Below, piece after piece: positions 46,794 to 56,104 of a stretch of 64,000 nt of DNA (position 1 is the first letter of the stretch; every line of letters starts with the position of its first letter). The notes beneath the pieces were generated by a model, which ran no database searches, was not told the DNA's origin, and was given only the letters and a program-made list of their open reading frames with translations. The translations under genes were made by a program, and so were the position numbers. The stretch comes from Proteus vulgaris (GTDB taxonomy: Bacteria > Pseudomonadota > Gammaproteobacteria > Enterobacterales > Enterobacteriaceae), in NCBI RefSeq assembly GCF_016239305.1, contig NZ_JAEHOQ010000002.1, positions 124,001-188,000 of the forward strand. Direction: 5' to 3'.

Positions 46794-48662
46794 TTAGAAT
46801 GCAAAGCAAGAACAGCCTAAAGCTCCCCAAAATGCGTTATCATCTGAAATAGGAATGGATGATTGGCGAGCAATATCATGTTGATGCCCATGAACATGGC
46901 AAGCACCACAGCATTGATGTAGCTGATTTAATACCGCTGTTTTCGTTTCTTGTTGCAAGTAAGAGTAATGACCCGGTACTTTGATCACTGGCGACCAATC
47001 AGGTAATACAGGAATAGAAGGTGGTGTTAATGATGAAAAATCACCATTTGCATATACAATTTTGCCATCTACTACGGTTAAAAGTGATTCAATTGCTTTG
47101 ATCTCATTTTCAGGTACCCGAAAATAATCGGCAGAAAGAGCAATAAAATCGGCAAGTTGACCTGCTTTAATTTGACCTTTTTTACCCTGTTCATTAGAGA
47201 ACCATGAACTTCCCATCGTCCATAGCATGAGCGCCGTATCTCTGTCTAAACGATTATCGCCGTCATACATTTGCATCCCCCCCACAGTACGCCCTGAAAC
47301 TAACCAATAAAGCGCCGTCCACGGATTATAACTGGCAACACGGGTGGCATCTGTACCTAATCCAACCGGTACTTGTGCATTTAGCATTTTGGCGACAGGC
47401 GGGGTTTGTTTCAGTGCTTTTGTGCCATAACGTTGTGCAAAATACTCACCTTGAAACGCCATACGATGTTGAATAGCTAATCCACCGCCAAGCGCTTTAA
47501 CACGTTCAATATTTTTTTCACTGATGGTTTCAGCATGATCGAAAAACCAATGTAATCCATCGAAAGGAATATCTTTATTCACTTTTTCAAAGACATCTAA
47601 CATACGACTAATAGATTCGTTATAAGTGGCATGTAAACGAAATGGCCAGCGATGCTCGACTAAATGACGGATCACTTTTTCTAATTCGGCTTCCATATTT
47701 TCAGGAAGATCAGGCCTTGGTTGTAAAAAGTCTTCGAAATCAGCCGCAGAAAAAACCAACATTTCACCCGCGCCGTTATGACGATAAAAATCACTACCAT
47801 CGCCAGGTGATACCATTGATGTCCATTGTTTGAAATCTTCAAATTCTTGTTTAGGCCTTTGAGTGAATAAGTTATAAGCAATACGAATAGTTAATTGGTT
47901 ATTCTTGGCAAGCTCATCAACGACTTGATAATCTTCAGGGTAATTTTGAAAACCACCACCCGCATCAATGACACTAGTTACACCAAGACGATTCAATTCT
48001 TTCATAAATTGACGGGTTGAATTTACTTGATACTCAAGAGGTAATTTAGGGCCTTTTGCTAAAGCAGAATAAAGCAACATGGCATTGGGTTTTGCTATCA
48101 ATAATCCGGTAGGGTTACCATGTTCATCACGTTGAATTTCACCACCCGGTGGATTTGGTGTCTCTTTGGTATAACCAATCGCACGCAGGGCCGCTTTGTT
48201 TAGTAATGCACTGTCATAGAGGTGTAATACAAAAACGGGTGTATCAGGAGAGACTGCATTAATTTCGGCTAGCGTTGGCATACGGCGTTCTGCAAATTGA
48301 AACTCGCTCCAACCACCAACAACACGCACCCATTGCGGTGACGGTGTTACTTGTGCTTGTGCCTTTAACATATCAAGGGCTATAGAAAGAGAGGGGACGC
48401 CTTCCCAACGTAATTCAAGATTATAATTTAATCCACCACGGATCAGGTGAAGATGTGAATCATTAAGGCCAGGAATAATAATGTGATTTTTTAGATCAAT
48501 GATTTTTGTTTCTGCATTTTGAAACTGCATCGATTCATCATTTGAGCCAATAAAAAGAAATTTACCTTGATGTACAGCTATCGCTTGAGCGATAGGGTTT
48601 TCTTTATCAAGAGTATGGATTTCACCATTGATAAATATTTCGGTCGCGAAAGTTTTATTCAT
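46794..48662 (-). CDS. YtcJ-type amidohydrolase with Cys/His-rich tail
   Basis: A 622-aa amidohydrolase of the YtcJ / N-substituted-formamide-deformylase group (Amidohydro_3). Metal motifs: IIPGLNDSHLHLIRGGLNYNLELRW, PFRLHATYNESISRMLDVFE, LHWFFDHAETISEKNIERVKALGG and VGLGTDATRVASYNPWTALYWL. No signal peptide. An unusual tail after residue 578 carries CCGAC (584-588), alternating His (589-595) and a terminal GCSCFAF, which looks metal-binding. Substrate unknown. ATG at 48662. Confidence 0.82.
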   Translation of the reverse strand: MNKTFATEIFINGEIHTLDKENPIAQAIAVHQGKFLFIGSNDESMQFQNAETKIIDLKNHIIIPGLNDSHLHLIRGGLNYNLELRWEGVPSLSIALDMLKAQAQVTPSPQWVRVVGGWSEFQFAERRMPTLAEINAVSPDTPVFVLHLYDSALLNKAALRAIGYTKETPNPPGGEIQRDEHGNPTGLLIAKPNAMLLYSALAKGPKLPLEYQVNSTRQFMKELNRLGVTSVIDAGGGFQNYPEDYQVVDELAKNNQLTIRIAYNLFTQRPKQEFEDFKQWTSMVSPGDGSDFYRHNGAGEMLVFSAADFEDFLQPRPDLPENMEAELEKVIRHLVEHRWPFRLHATYNESISRMLDVFEKVNKDIPFDGLHWFFDHAETISEKNIERVKALGGGLAIQHRMAFQGEYFAQRYGTKALKQTPPVAKMLNAQVPVGLGTDATRVASYNPWTALYWLVSGRTVGGMQMYDGDNRLDRDTALMLWTMGSSWFSNEQGKKGQIKAGQLADFIALSADYFRVPENEIKAIESLLTVVDGKIVYANGDFSSLTPPSIPVLPDWSPVIKVPGHYSYLQQETKTAVLNQLHQCCGACHVHGHQHDIARQSSIPISDDNAFWGALGCSCFAF

Positions 48663-49287
48663 GATTTTTGATTTCCTATTTAAAAGGAACTAACTCTTTG
48701 TTAAATAAAAGGCGTGATCATGCCGTGCTTTATTAGCAATATAGATAACTATTTCTTTTTTAAATAAATTAAAAATAAGAAGGTAAGTTTTTTATTTTTA
48801 TTCCAGCAGGTTTATTAAATTGTAGCTTAAGTTTATTTCATTACTATTTAAAACATTTGCTTTAAGACAACAAAAAAAATGAACAAGATAAGAATGATAT
48901 AATTCATTGATTTTTAATAAAGCACCTACTATTTATAATTTATTCAGTTGAGCTATCAATGTGAGATAACTATTCGCAGTCCAATACCATTATCGAGTTC
49001 GTAAAAAAGTGAATGGATAAACTCTGCTACTTTCACGCAAAATAGCGATCCACACAAATTTATCATAAAAAAGAACACCTTTATTTTTTAAGGCGTTCTT
49101 CTTACTTTTAAGTAAAAACACTAACTGTCGGATTATGATAATTCAATCTAGATAAAACAATGTGATATAAAACATAAGAATGGTGAAATATAATCACATC
49201 CTTTCTGTTTTAAGAATAATTACATTCAATAAGTAAAAATAATTGCTGACTATGTTGGTATACCCCTTATCAATGTAAGGATACATC
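48663..49287. other. 625-bp intergenic region with one orphan hairpin
   Basis: Separates divergent genes and should hold both promoters. No convincing ORF is seen. AAGAACACCTT (49071-49081) and AAGGCGTTCTT (49090-49100) form an 11-bp stem with one G-T pair, followed by CTTACTTTT, a terminator-like structure with no gene in front of it. It could end a small RNA or be left from a lost gene. Confidence 0.45.
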
Positions 49288-50328
49288 ATGTCAGAAAAAC
49301 GGCGTCATAAAATTGATAGTTTAGTTAATCTTACTCAACCTTATGCTGTTGATAGTTTTGATGATGCTCTTTTTACTGCATCTATGGATGAAGCGGATAT
49401 ATGGCATCGCCAATATAATGCTAATTATCAATTGCTATGGCAAAAAATACCTCAACCGGTTATCCCCGTTAATTTATTTAAAACTATGGCGTTAGCGACG
49501 CCAACACATCGTAATGGTATTTGGCTAAACAGTTCAGGAACGGGACAACAAGGAAAAACGCAAGTTTTCTTTGATGATGTCAGCCTAAAGCGCATCGAAA
49601 CGGCAATGACACAGATTTTTTATCACAATAGTTTAATATCCACAAACCCAGCCCATTTTCTGATGTTATCACCCGATCCTCAATCTGGCGATCATGCTGG
49701 TTTTGCCACCGCTTTCTTAAAATTTACTCAATGTGCACCGATTAAAGAACTTATTTTTACAGTATCAGAAAAAGGCCAATTTGATACAAAATTAGCATGG
49801 TCAACATTGCGACGCTGGGCGAGCGATCCGGCGCCTATTTATATCCTTGGGTTAACACTTTTCTTTGAGCACTTATGTTTAAGCCGACCTGAGCCCTTCA
49901 CTCTGTTATCACCAATTAAAGGCCTAACGGGTGGGGGATGGAAAGGGATGACAAAGCAACTTGAACGGCCAGATATTATCCAAGGATTAAAAGAAACCTT
50001 ACACGCTCCTAATGTTGATATTCGTGATATTTATGGCATGACAGAGCATCCGCTACACTACATTAGTTGCAGTGAAGGGCATTTCCATATTCCCGCTTAT
50101 TCTCGTTTTGCCATTATCGATGAAACGGGTGATCGGGCACCAGAAGGTAAAACAGGTTTTATTCAACTTGAGAATCCTTTTTTTGATTCCCTGCCTTCTC
50201 AACGACTGTTAACCCAAGATTTAGGAGTATGGGGAACACAATGTGCTTGTGGCCATTCATTACCCTATATTCACTATATTGGAAGAGCGACTTCACCAGA
50301 GGGCACTTGCGCTGCACAAATAAAATGA
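49288..50328 (+). CDS. LuxE-like acyl-protein synthetase
   Basis: A 346-aa adenylating enzyme of the LuxE (acyl-protein synthetase) family, which activates a carboxylic acid with ATP and passes the acyl group to a protein thiol. An AMP-binding P-loop NSSGTGQQGKT lies at residues 81-91, GGGWKGM mid-protein, YGMTE at 249-253, and the C-terminal RLLTQDLGVWG plus CACGHSLPYIHYIGRA follow the family pattern. ATG at 49288 follows TAAGGA. First of six packed genes; its stop overlaps the luxC-like start (ATGA). In bioluminescence LuxE works with LuxC and LuxD, but luxAB and luxD are absent. The acyl substrate is unknown. Confidence 0.85.
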   Translation: MSEKRRHKIDSLVNLTQPYAVDSFDDALFTASMDEADIWHRQYNANYQLLWQKIPQPVIPVNLFKTMALATPTHRNGIWLNSSGTGQQGKTQVFFDDVSLKRIETAMTQIFYHNSLISTNPAHFLMLSPDPQSGDHAGFATAFLKFTQCAPIKELIFTVSEKGQFDTKLAWSTLRRWASDPAPIYILGLTLFFEHLCLSRPEPFTLLSPIKGLTGGGWKGMTKQLERPDIIQGLKETLHAPNVDIRDIYGMTEHPLHYISCSEGHFHIPAYSRFAIIDETGDRAPEGKTGFIQLENPFFDSLPSQRLLTQDLGVWGTQCACGHSLPYIHYIGRATSPEGTCAAQIK

Positions 50329-51404
50329 TAGAAGCTATACTTGTTCGTTTAGCAAACATTAAACTGTGCTTAATACACTGCATTAATGAAAACTGGCTAT
50401 TTTCTGATGATCTTTTGACACAAAAATTCTGTCTTGAACGTCTGAAGCAATGGGCTTATAGCGATGTACTAGCACAAAAAGTCGCTAATGAGTTAGGAAA
50501 TAAAAACTGGCGTGCGCCCAATAAGTTATTAATTGTCGTCTCTGAAAAAGATCCTCTTGGCACATTAGAAGCCTTGCTTGCAGGCTATTTAATTGGCAGC
50601 CCCATCAGAATAAAAGCACGATTATCCACACAATGGCTTTATTCATTACGGGCCTATTTAGGCTTAAATGAAAACGAGTGCGAAATTCTAAATTGGACGA
50701 GTGAAAATCAAAACGATGAGTTTGTTCTTGAAGATATTGAAGCTATTTTATTAGCGGGTGGTGATGCACTTATTCAACATTATCGCCAAATAACACCCCC
50801 ACATATTAAATTAATTGAGTTAGGCCCCAAAATAAGTGGAATGGCTATTTTTGGGGATTCATTACCTGATATTTCTTTGGTGTTAAATGATGTTTGCTTG
50901 TTTAGACAGCAGGTTTGTAGTTCACCTCGTTTTATTTTATTAGAGAATAGAGCCTGTGCCGAACAACTCTATCAGCAACTTTCTATCGCATTACCTTCAT
51001 TACCGCCATTGCCTGAAAATCTAAGACTTCAACAAATGGCACAAACACATGAGTATTCATTGTCTCGTGAGCGACTCAATCATGAAAAACCCACACTTTA
51101 TGATATAAAATCAGGCTGGGGGATCACTTATCACACCCAATTTATGCCCCAATATTGGCTTAATTTCGGTTTTCAATTGATTGTTGGCTCAGTGGAGCAT
51201 CATTTGCAATTAGCCCAAAAAGAGTGGTTCGCACGCTTACAAACGCTGGCTTATCACGGCGATCTCTCTTCACTTTCACTGCAAAATTATTGTTTCACTC
51301 GTTATTGTCCCATTGGCACGATGCATTCTCGCCCAATGACAGCAACGCATGATGGCTTTTTTATATTGGCCGCACTGGTGTTCTTTGTGAATAAAGAAGG
51401 ATAA
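50325..51404 (+). CDS. LuxC-like acyl-CoA/acyl-protein reductase
   Basis: A 359-aa aldehyde-dehydrogenase-fold enzyme of the LuxC family, which reduces an activated acyl group to an aldehyde with NADPH. The catalytic Cys is Cys198 in RQQVCSSPRF, the same QxCSSP context as LuxC. Also seen: LIVVSEKDPLGTLEALLAGYLIG, AILLAGGDALIQHYR, IELGPKISGMAIFG and the C-terminal RYCPIGTMHSRPMTATHDG. It is shorter than bioluminescent LuxC (about 480 aa), lacking part of the N-terminus. I chose the ATG at 50325, which overlaps the upstream stop; the frame itself is open from further upstream. Partner of the LuxE-like enzyme. Confidence 0.82.
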   Translation: MIEAILVRLANIKLCLIHCINENWLFSDDLLTQKFCLERLKQWAYSDVLAQKVANELGNKNWRAPNKLLIVVSEKDPLGTLEALLAGYLIGSPIRIKARLSTQWLYSLRAYLGLNENECEILNWTSENQNDEFVLEDIEAILLAGGDALIQHYRQITPPHIKLIELGPKISGMAIFGDSLPDISLVLNDVCLFRQQVCSSPRFILLENRACAEQLYQQLSIALPSLPPLPENLRLQQMAQTHEYSLSRERLNHEKPTLYDIKSGWGITYHTQFMPQYWLNFGFQLIVGSVEHHLQLAQKEWFARLQTLAYHGDLSSLSLQNYCFTRYCPIGTMHSRPMTATHDGFFILAALVFFVNKEG

Positions 51405-51409
51405 CAACA

Positions 51410-52432
51410 TTGAATAAACGGAAAATATTTATCACAGGTGCTAGTGGATTTATTGGCTCTTATTTATTACCCAAACTTGCAGAACTTGGTGATGAATTAA
51501 CGATATTATGTCGAGACCCCAGTAAAAATTATCCTTATCGCCCAGCATTACCAAACAGTATTAAGGTGGTGAAAGGAGATTTGTTGCAACCGGATACCTA
51601 TCGAGATGCGCTGATTGGACAAGATATCATTATTCATTTAGCCGCTGATTATCGAGTAGGTATTGCGCCTACACATTCAGAACATCAAAAAATGTATCAA
51701 ACCAATGTCACAGGAACATTGAATTTACTGAATGAAGCAAAAAAAACGCAAATCTCTCAAATTTTATATACCAGCACAACGGCAGCATTAGGGGAAACAC
51801 AGGGTGTATTACGTGATGAAACTCATCGTCACAATGGTTATTTTCGCAGTTATTATGAAGAGACCAAGCAAATTGCCCACGTATTCGTTGAACACCAACA
51901 GCAACAAGGTATGCCGATAAAAATCGCCATTTGTGGCGGTGTTTTTGGACAAGGCGATAACAGCGTTTTAGCCAAAACTTTATCCGCATTTTTTAATAAA
52001 AAAATTCCTTTTCAAATCAGTACAAATAGCACATTTCAACTCTGTCATGTTGAACGACTTTGTGACGGATTATTACGATTATTAGCCTTAGATAAACCAC
52101 AAGAAACCGTTCTTTTTACAGGCGATATTTTTTCTATGCCTGAAATATTCACACTATTAAGTGAAATACAAAAAATACCACCATTACCTACAAAAGATCG
52201 CCACAGTTTACGGCCATTAGCATGGTTGATGGATAAACTTTCTATGTTGGGTCTTACTATGCCCCTTTCTTGTGAAGCACTACGTATTATGGATGGAAGC
52301 TCTTATACCTATTCATCTTATAAGGCAGAACAACTATTAGGATGGACAGCAGGCGAGCCATTAACTGAGTTTAAGGATTATGCACGCAAGATTGCTCATC
52401 AACAGACGTTGATAAATAAGGAGCAAAAATGA
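51410..52432 (+). CDS. NAD-dependent epimerase/dehydratase-type SDR
   Basis: A 340-aa extended short-chain dehydrogenase. NAD-binding GASGFIG at residues 10-16, HLAADYRVGI, a Ser-rich strand ILYTSTTAALG and the catalytic Y149-x3-K153 (YYEETK). It belongs to the dihydroflavonol-reductase/3-beta-HSD-like group, which reduces carbonyls or epimerises sugars. In this operon a role on the aldehyde or keto product of the LuxE/LuxC pair is plausible but unproven. It starts with TTG at 51410 after AAGGA; its stop overlaps the next start (ATGA). Confidence 0.85.
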   Translation: MNKRKIFITGASGFIGSYLLPKLAELGDELTILCRDPSKNYPYRPALPNSIKVVKGDLLQPDTYRDALIGQDIIIHLAADYRVGIAPTHSEHQKMYQTNVTGTLNLLNEAKKTQISQILYTSTTAALGETQGVLRDETHRHNGYFRSYYEETKQIAHVFVEHQQQQGMPIKIAICGGVFGQGDNSVLAKTLSAFFNKKIPFQISTNSTFQLCHVERLCDGLLRLLALDKPQETVLFTGDIFSMPEIFTLLSEIQKIPPLPTKDRHSLRPLAWLMDKLSMLGLTMPLSCEALRIMDGSSYTYSSYKAEQLLGWTAGEPLTEFKDYARKIAHQQTLINKEQK

Positions 52433-54678
52433 AGCCAAGGACACTAACCAGCCCATGGGGAACAGTTTTCCTATCACTTGAAACTGAGCAACTATTAAGT
52501 ATCAGAGGTGATACAGATAATGCAGTTTTCTATGGTCAAGGTTATGGTGCTGCTTATTTGCGATTGTGGCAATTAGACTTATCGCGCCGGGTTGCCAGTG
52601 GTCGCTTAAGTGAAGTCATGGGAAATGGCGCGCTTAGAACAGATATTTTTCAACGTCGATTAGGATTAGTGGAACTCGCCAAAATTGCAGAGATCAACGA
52701 TAAAAACGCACCGTCTGATAGCTGGCAGGCGACTCAATTTCAACATATCACTGCATATATTGCAGGTATTAACCAAGCCATTAATGATTTAAAGATCAGG
52801 CCTATCGAATGCTTATTATTGCGGTATCAACCTGAGCAATTTACCACGACAGATAGCTATCTCTTAGGGCAATTGAAATACTTTATTAACTCAGCTTGGC
52901 AATATGAGTTATTTAATACCCGCTTAGCGAATCGGCTAACAACATCTCAACATCAACAACTTTTGTCTACCTTTAGTCTTGAAGGCAATCAAATTCCACC
53001 ATTACCTTTAAATGAACAGGGGGAATATTACCCTGAAGTGATTGCTGCGTTTAAAGAAGGATTAAAAGGTCTACAGCACTTAGGATTAGCCTCACCTGAT
53101 ACGGGATCTAACGTAATTGCAGTAAATGGCTCGTTTACCGCATCGGGTAAACCCATATTAGCTGCCGATCCACATATGGGACATGTAAACCCTAGTTTTA
53201 ATCTGTTATGTCGATTAGAAAGCGATGAAGGATTAAACGTAATGGGTTCACACTTTCCCGGTTCACCAGGCATTATTGTGGGGCGCAATTCTCACGCAGC
53301 TTGGGGAATGGTCGGTATTATGGCAGATAACCAAGATTTATATTGGGGGCGTATTGATTTAGAAAACGAGAAGGTTGAGGCCGTCAATGGATGGGAACCT
53401 TTAACGAAAAGAACGCATACCATTGGCGTATCGTCAAAACGCCAACATACCTTTGTGACTTATGAGTATTCACAAGGTCGATTGATGTCAGAAAAGGCGG
53501 GCTATGGTTTATTTCTACGTTGGCCTGCATTAGATGATCCAAGTGGTGATATTACTTTTTATCAGCTCGCAAAATGCCATAACTGGACATCATTTAGAGA
53601 AGCTTTAAGACATGTGAAAAATTCCCCTATGATGGTGGGATATGCAGATACTCACGGCGATATTGGCTTACAGAGTATGGGGTATATTCCTAAGCGTCAT
53701 CGTGAAATTGGCAGTTTAGTACTGAGCCTAACGGAGCCATTACATCAGTGGCAAGGCTATGTTCCTTTTGATGACTTACCCGCCGAATATAACCCTGAAC
53801 GGGGATATGTTCTTTATGCCAATCAATATAGCGAGTCTCTTTTTAATGGGAAACCTGCGCTATCTAATCGCTGGCATCCCCCAACAAGAGCACTGCGTAT
53901 TGAAGCGCTTATTCAGCAAACAAAAAAACATACTGTTGAGACATTTTGCCAACTCCAAGATGATAAAAAAGATATTTTTGCCCAACAAGCACTCGCTTTT
54001 TTACTCCCTTATGTGCCTGAAGATAAAATTCTTTCTCAGTGGGATGGCGATACTCAACAATTAAATGCCTCTCGATTTTTTGATGTGTGGATCCAACATC
54101 TTACTGACAAGGTATTAGGCAAGGTATTAAAAAGAGGGTCACGCGCTCTCTATACAGATTTTTGGCCAAGTTGTCGCTGGAGTATTTTGAATATTTTGCA
54201 GCATCATTTACAAAACTGGCAGTTCAAAGAAAAAGAGATACCCATATTAATTCGTGAAACCTATGCCAGTGCATTAATCGCTAGCAAAAAAATGGAACGC
54301 CCTTATGTTGAATTTCAGCACAGTATCAAAAAACCTTTATGGCTTAATCGTCTATTAACCGGACGTTATCTCTACCAAGGTGGCAATCGTGAAACTGTTC
54401 ACGCGACACGACAAAATGCAGATTTTTTAACGCAATCTCAAATAGGGAATAACGACACCATTAAAACCAAGCCATATACGTTTGGTCCCGGTTTTAAACT
54501 GATTTCCTCTTTAACACCACAAGGTGAATGTCATTATTTAATTAATACACCAGCAAAAGGTCATCCTTTCTGTTGGTCATTACGGCATGTCTTGAAATGC
54601 TGGCAAACAGGTACCCGACAAAAAATTATTTTGCCACTTCGTGAAAATAACCATCATTGTAATGATAAAAAGGAATAA
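52429..54678 (+). CDS. Penicillin-acylase-family Ntn hydrolase, no signal peptide
   Basis: A 749-aa member of the penicillin amidase (S45) family, which cuts or forms amide bonds of acylated amines. Seen: AVFYGQGYGAAYLRLWQLDLSRRVASGRLSEVMG, then the autoprocessing site DTG|SNVIAVNG with the expected nucleophile Ser227, LAADPHMGHVNPSFNLL, HFPGSPGIIVGRNSHAAWGMVGIMADNQDLYW and the C-terminal ETVHATRQNADFL. Family members (penicillin G acylase, AHL acylase) are normally exported, but this one starts MKPRTLTSPWGTVFLS with no signal, so it is predicted cytoplasmic. Coupled to the SDR (4-bp overlap) and 3 bp before the radical SAM gene. Confidence 0.85.
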   Translation: MKPRTLTSPWGTVFLSLETEQLLSIRGDTDNAVFYGQGYGAAYLRLWQLDLSRRVASGRLSEVMGNGALRTDIFQRRLGLVELAKIAEINDKNAPSDSWQATQFQHITAYIAGINQAINDLKIRPIECLLLRYQPEQFTTTDSYLLGQLKYFINSAWQYELFNTRLANRLTTSQHQQLLSTFSLEGNQIPPLPLNEQGEYYPEVIAAFKEGLKGLQHLGLASPDTGSNVIAVNGSFTASGKPILAADPHMGHVNPSFNLLCRLESDEGLNVMGSHFPGSPGIIVGRNSHAAWGMVGIMADNQDLYWGRIDLENEKVEAVNGWEPLTKRTHTIGVSSKRQHTFVTYEYSQGRLMSEKAGYGLFLRWPALDDPSGDITFYQLAKCHNWTSFREALRHVKNSPMMVGYADTHGDIGLQSMGYIPKRHREIGSLVLSLTEPLHQWQGYVPFDDLPAEYNPERGYVLYANQYSESLFNGKPALSNRWHPPTRALRIEALIQQTKKHTVETFCQLQDDKKDIFAQQALAFLLPYVPEDKILSQWDGDTQQLNASRFFDVWIQHLTDKVLGKVLKRGSRALYTDFWPSCRWSILNILQHHLQNWQFKEKEIPILIRETYASALIASKKMERPYVEFQHSIKKPLWLNRLLTGRYLYQGGNRETVHATRQNADFLTQSQIGNNDTIKTKPYTFGPGFKLISSLTPQGECHYLINTPAKGHPFCWSLRHVLKCWQTGTRQKIILPLRENNHHCNDKKE

Positions 54679-54681
54679 CTC

Positions 54682-56100
54682 ATGGTAAGAATGAAGCAAT
54701 GGCAACAAACAGGACATCCTGCACGTTTATGGCATCCGATCTCAAACAATCGTATTCAATGCGAACTTTGCCCACGAGCCTGTAAAATTAATTTAGGCCG
54801 TACAGGCACTTGCAAACTAAGACGTAATGAGAATGGCAGTTTAGTTACGTTAAATTACGGTAAATCTGTTCCGATGACACAAGAGTCTATAGAAACCGAA
54901 GCGGTATATCACTATGCACCCGGTGAACGCATCTTATCGTTAGGTAATATTGGCTGTATGTTACGTTGTGATTTTTGCCAAAACTGGAGCACAAGCCAAG
55001 CACGTTATGTGCAAGACAGCAATGTGGCGTATTACAGCCCTGAAGATGTAGTCAATTATGCGTTAAAACATAATATTCGTGTTTTGTCATGGACATATAA
55101 CGATCCGATTGTTTGGCATGAATTTGTTATGGATACGGCAAAGTTGGCGCATGAACATGGTTTGAAAAATCTGTATAAGAGTGCTTTTTATATCAGCGAA
55201 AAAGCTATTGATGAACTACTTGGTGTAATGGATATCTTTAGTATTTCATTAAAATCAATGCAAGATAGCTTTTATCGTAAACATACAGGAGGGCGATTAC
55301 AGCCTGTTCTTGACGGTATTAAACAAGTCTATGATGCGCGAAAATCTACAAATAGTCCTCACCTTGAGGTATCTAACTTATGTGTGACAGGGCGTAATGA
55401 CTCTCTTGATGAAGCGAAAAAAGTAACTGATTGGATGCTCAAACATCTTGATGCCGATATTCCATTACATTATGTTCGTTTCCACCCTGATTACCAATAT
55501 CGTCATGTCGACCGCACATCTATTCCCTTTTTAGAGCAAGCTCGCCAGCAAGCCTTAAACGAAGGGATGCGCTATGTTTATGTCGGAAATGTGTTTGATA
55601 CAGACAGCGCAAACTCTTATTGCCCCGAATGTCATACCTTATTAGTTAAGCGAAGTGGGTTAATTGCTCAATCTCACTTAGATGGCGGGCGATGCCCTCA
55701 TTGTCATTTTCAACCTTCGATTATCTTGCCTTGGGCAGGAGCTAACACTGACAAATTATCAGAATATATTCCTGAGGATTTTATCTGTATTACACATCCT
55801 TTCCGTGGTCCTGTTCAAGCTTGCCATATTGAACAAAAAAATGAGTCACCTATTTACTATCAATTTATTACAAAACAAGGTGAGCCAGTAGGTCCTATTA
55901 GTACCAATAGCTGTAGTCGCTTTATGCTGTCAAAAAGTAGTCCTAAAGCTGAGGGAATACGTCTTTATCATCACCAAAATGAACCTTGTCAGCTGTTTGA
56001 GGTTTACGATCGTGCTCATTTTCCTGTTACTGAAGCCGAAAAAACCCATCTTGGGAGCGAAAATGTACCGATCACCCTTATTCCATTAAAAGGACGCTAA
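54682..56100 (+). CDS. AmmeMemoRadiSam-type radical SAM enzyme with extra domain
   Basis: A 472-aa radical SAM protein of the PflA-like 'AmmeMemoRadiSam system' group. N-terminal Cys cluster C27-x2-C30-x3-C34...C44 (CELCPRACKINLGRTGTC); [4Fe-4S] motif C92-x3-C96-x2-C99 (GCMLRCDFCQNW); a later zinc-ribbon-like pair CPECHT ... CPHCHF near residues 315-345. About 115 further residues (ICITHPFRGPVQACHI..., YQFITKQGEPVGPISTNSC) extend past the usual length of such enzymes. The AMMECR1 and Memo partners are not encoded here. Reaction unknown; its place in the operon suggests modification of an acyl- or amide-containing product. Confidence 0.82.
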   Translation: MVRMKQWQQTGHPARLWHPISNNRIQCELCPRACKINLGRTGTCKLRRNENGSLVTLNYGKSVPMTQESIETEAVYHYAPGERILSLGNIGCMLRCDFCQNWSTSQARYVQDSNVAYYSPEDVVNYALKHNIRVLSWTYNDPIVWHEFVMDTAKLAHEHGLKNLYKSAFYISEKAIDELLGVMDIFSISLKSMQDSFYRKHTGGRLQPVLDGIKQVYDARKSTNSPHLEVSNLCVTGRNDSLDEAKKVTDWMLKHLDADIPLHYVRFHPDYQYRHVDRTSIPFLEQARQQALNEGMRYVYVGNVFDTDSANSYCPECHTLLVKRSGLIAQSHLDGGRCPHCHFQPSIILPWAGANTDKLSEYIPEDFICITHPFRGPVQACHIEQKNESPIYYQFITKQGEPVGPISTNSCSRFMLSKSSPKAEGIRLYHHQNEPCQLFEVYDRAHFPVTEAEKTHLGSENVPITLIPLKGR

Positions 56101-56104
56101 AAAT

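Noticed and set aside
49288-51404. Bioluminescence (lux) operon
   Set aside because: LuxE- and LuxC-like genes are present, but there are no luciferase subunits (luxA/luxB) and no luxD, and the LuxC-like protein is clearly shorter than bioluminescent LuxC.
52429-54678. Antibiotic resistance by penicillin cleavage
   Set aside because: Family membership alone does not show this; the protein has no signal peptide and sits in an acyl-processing operon.
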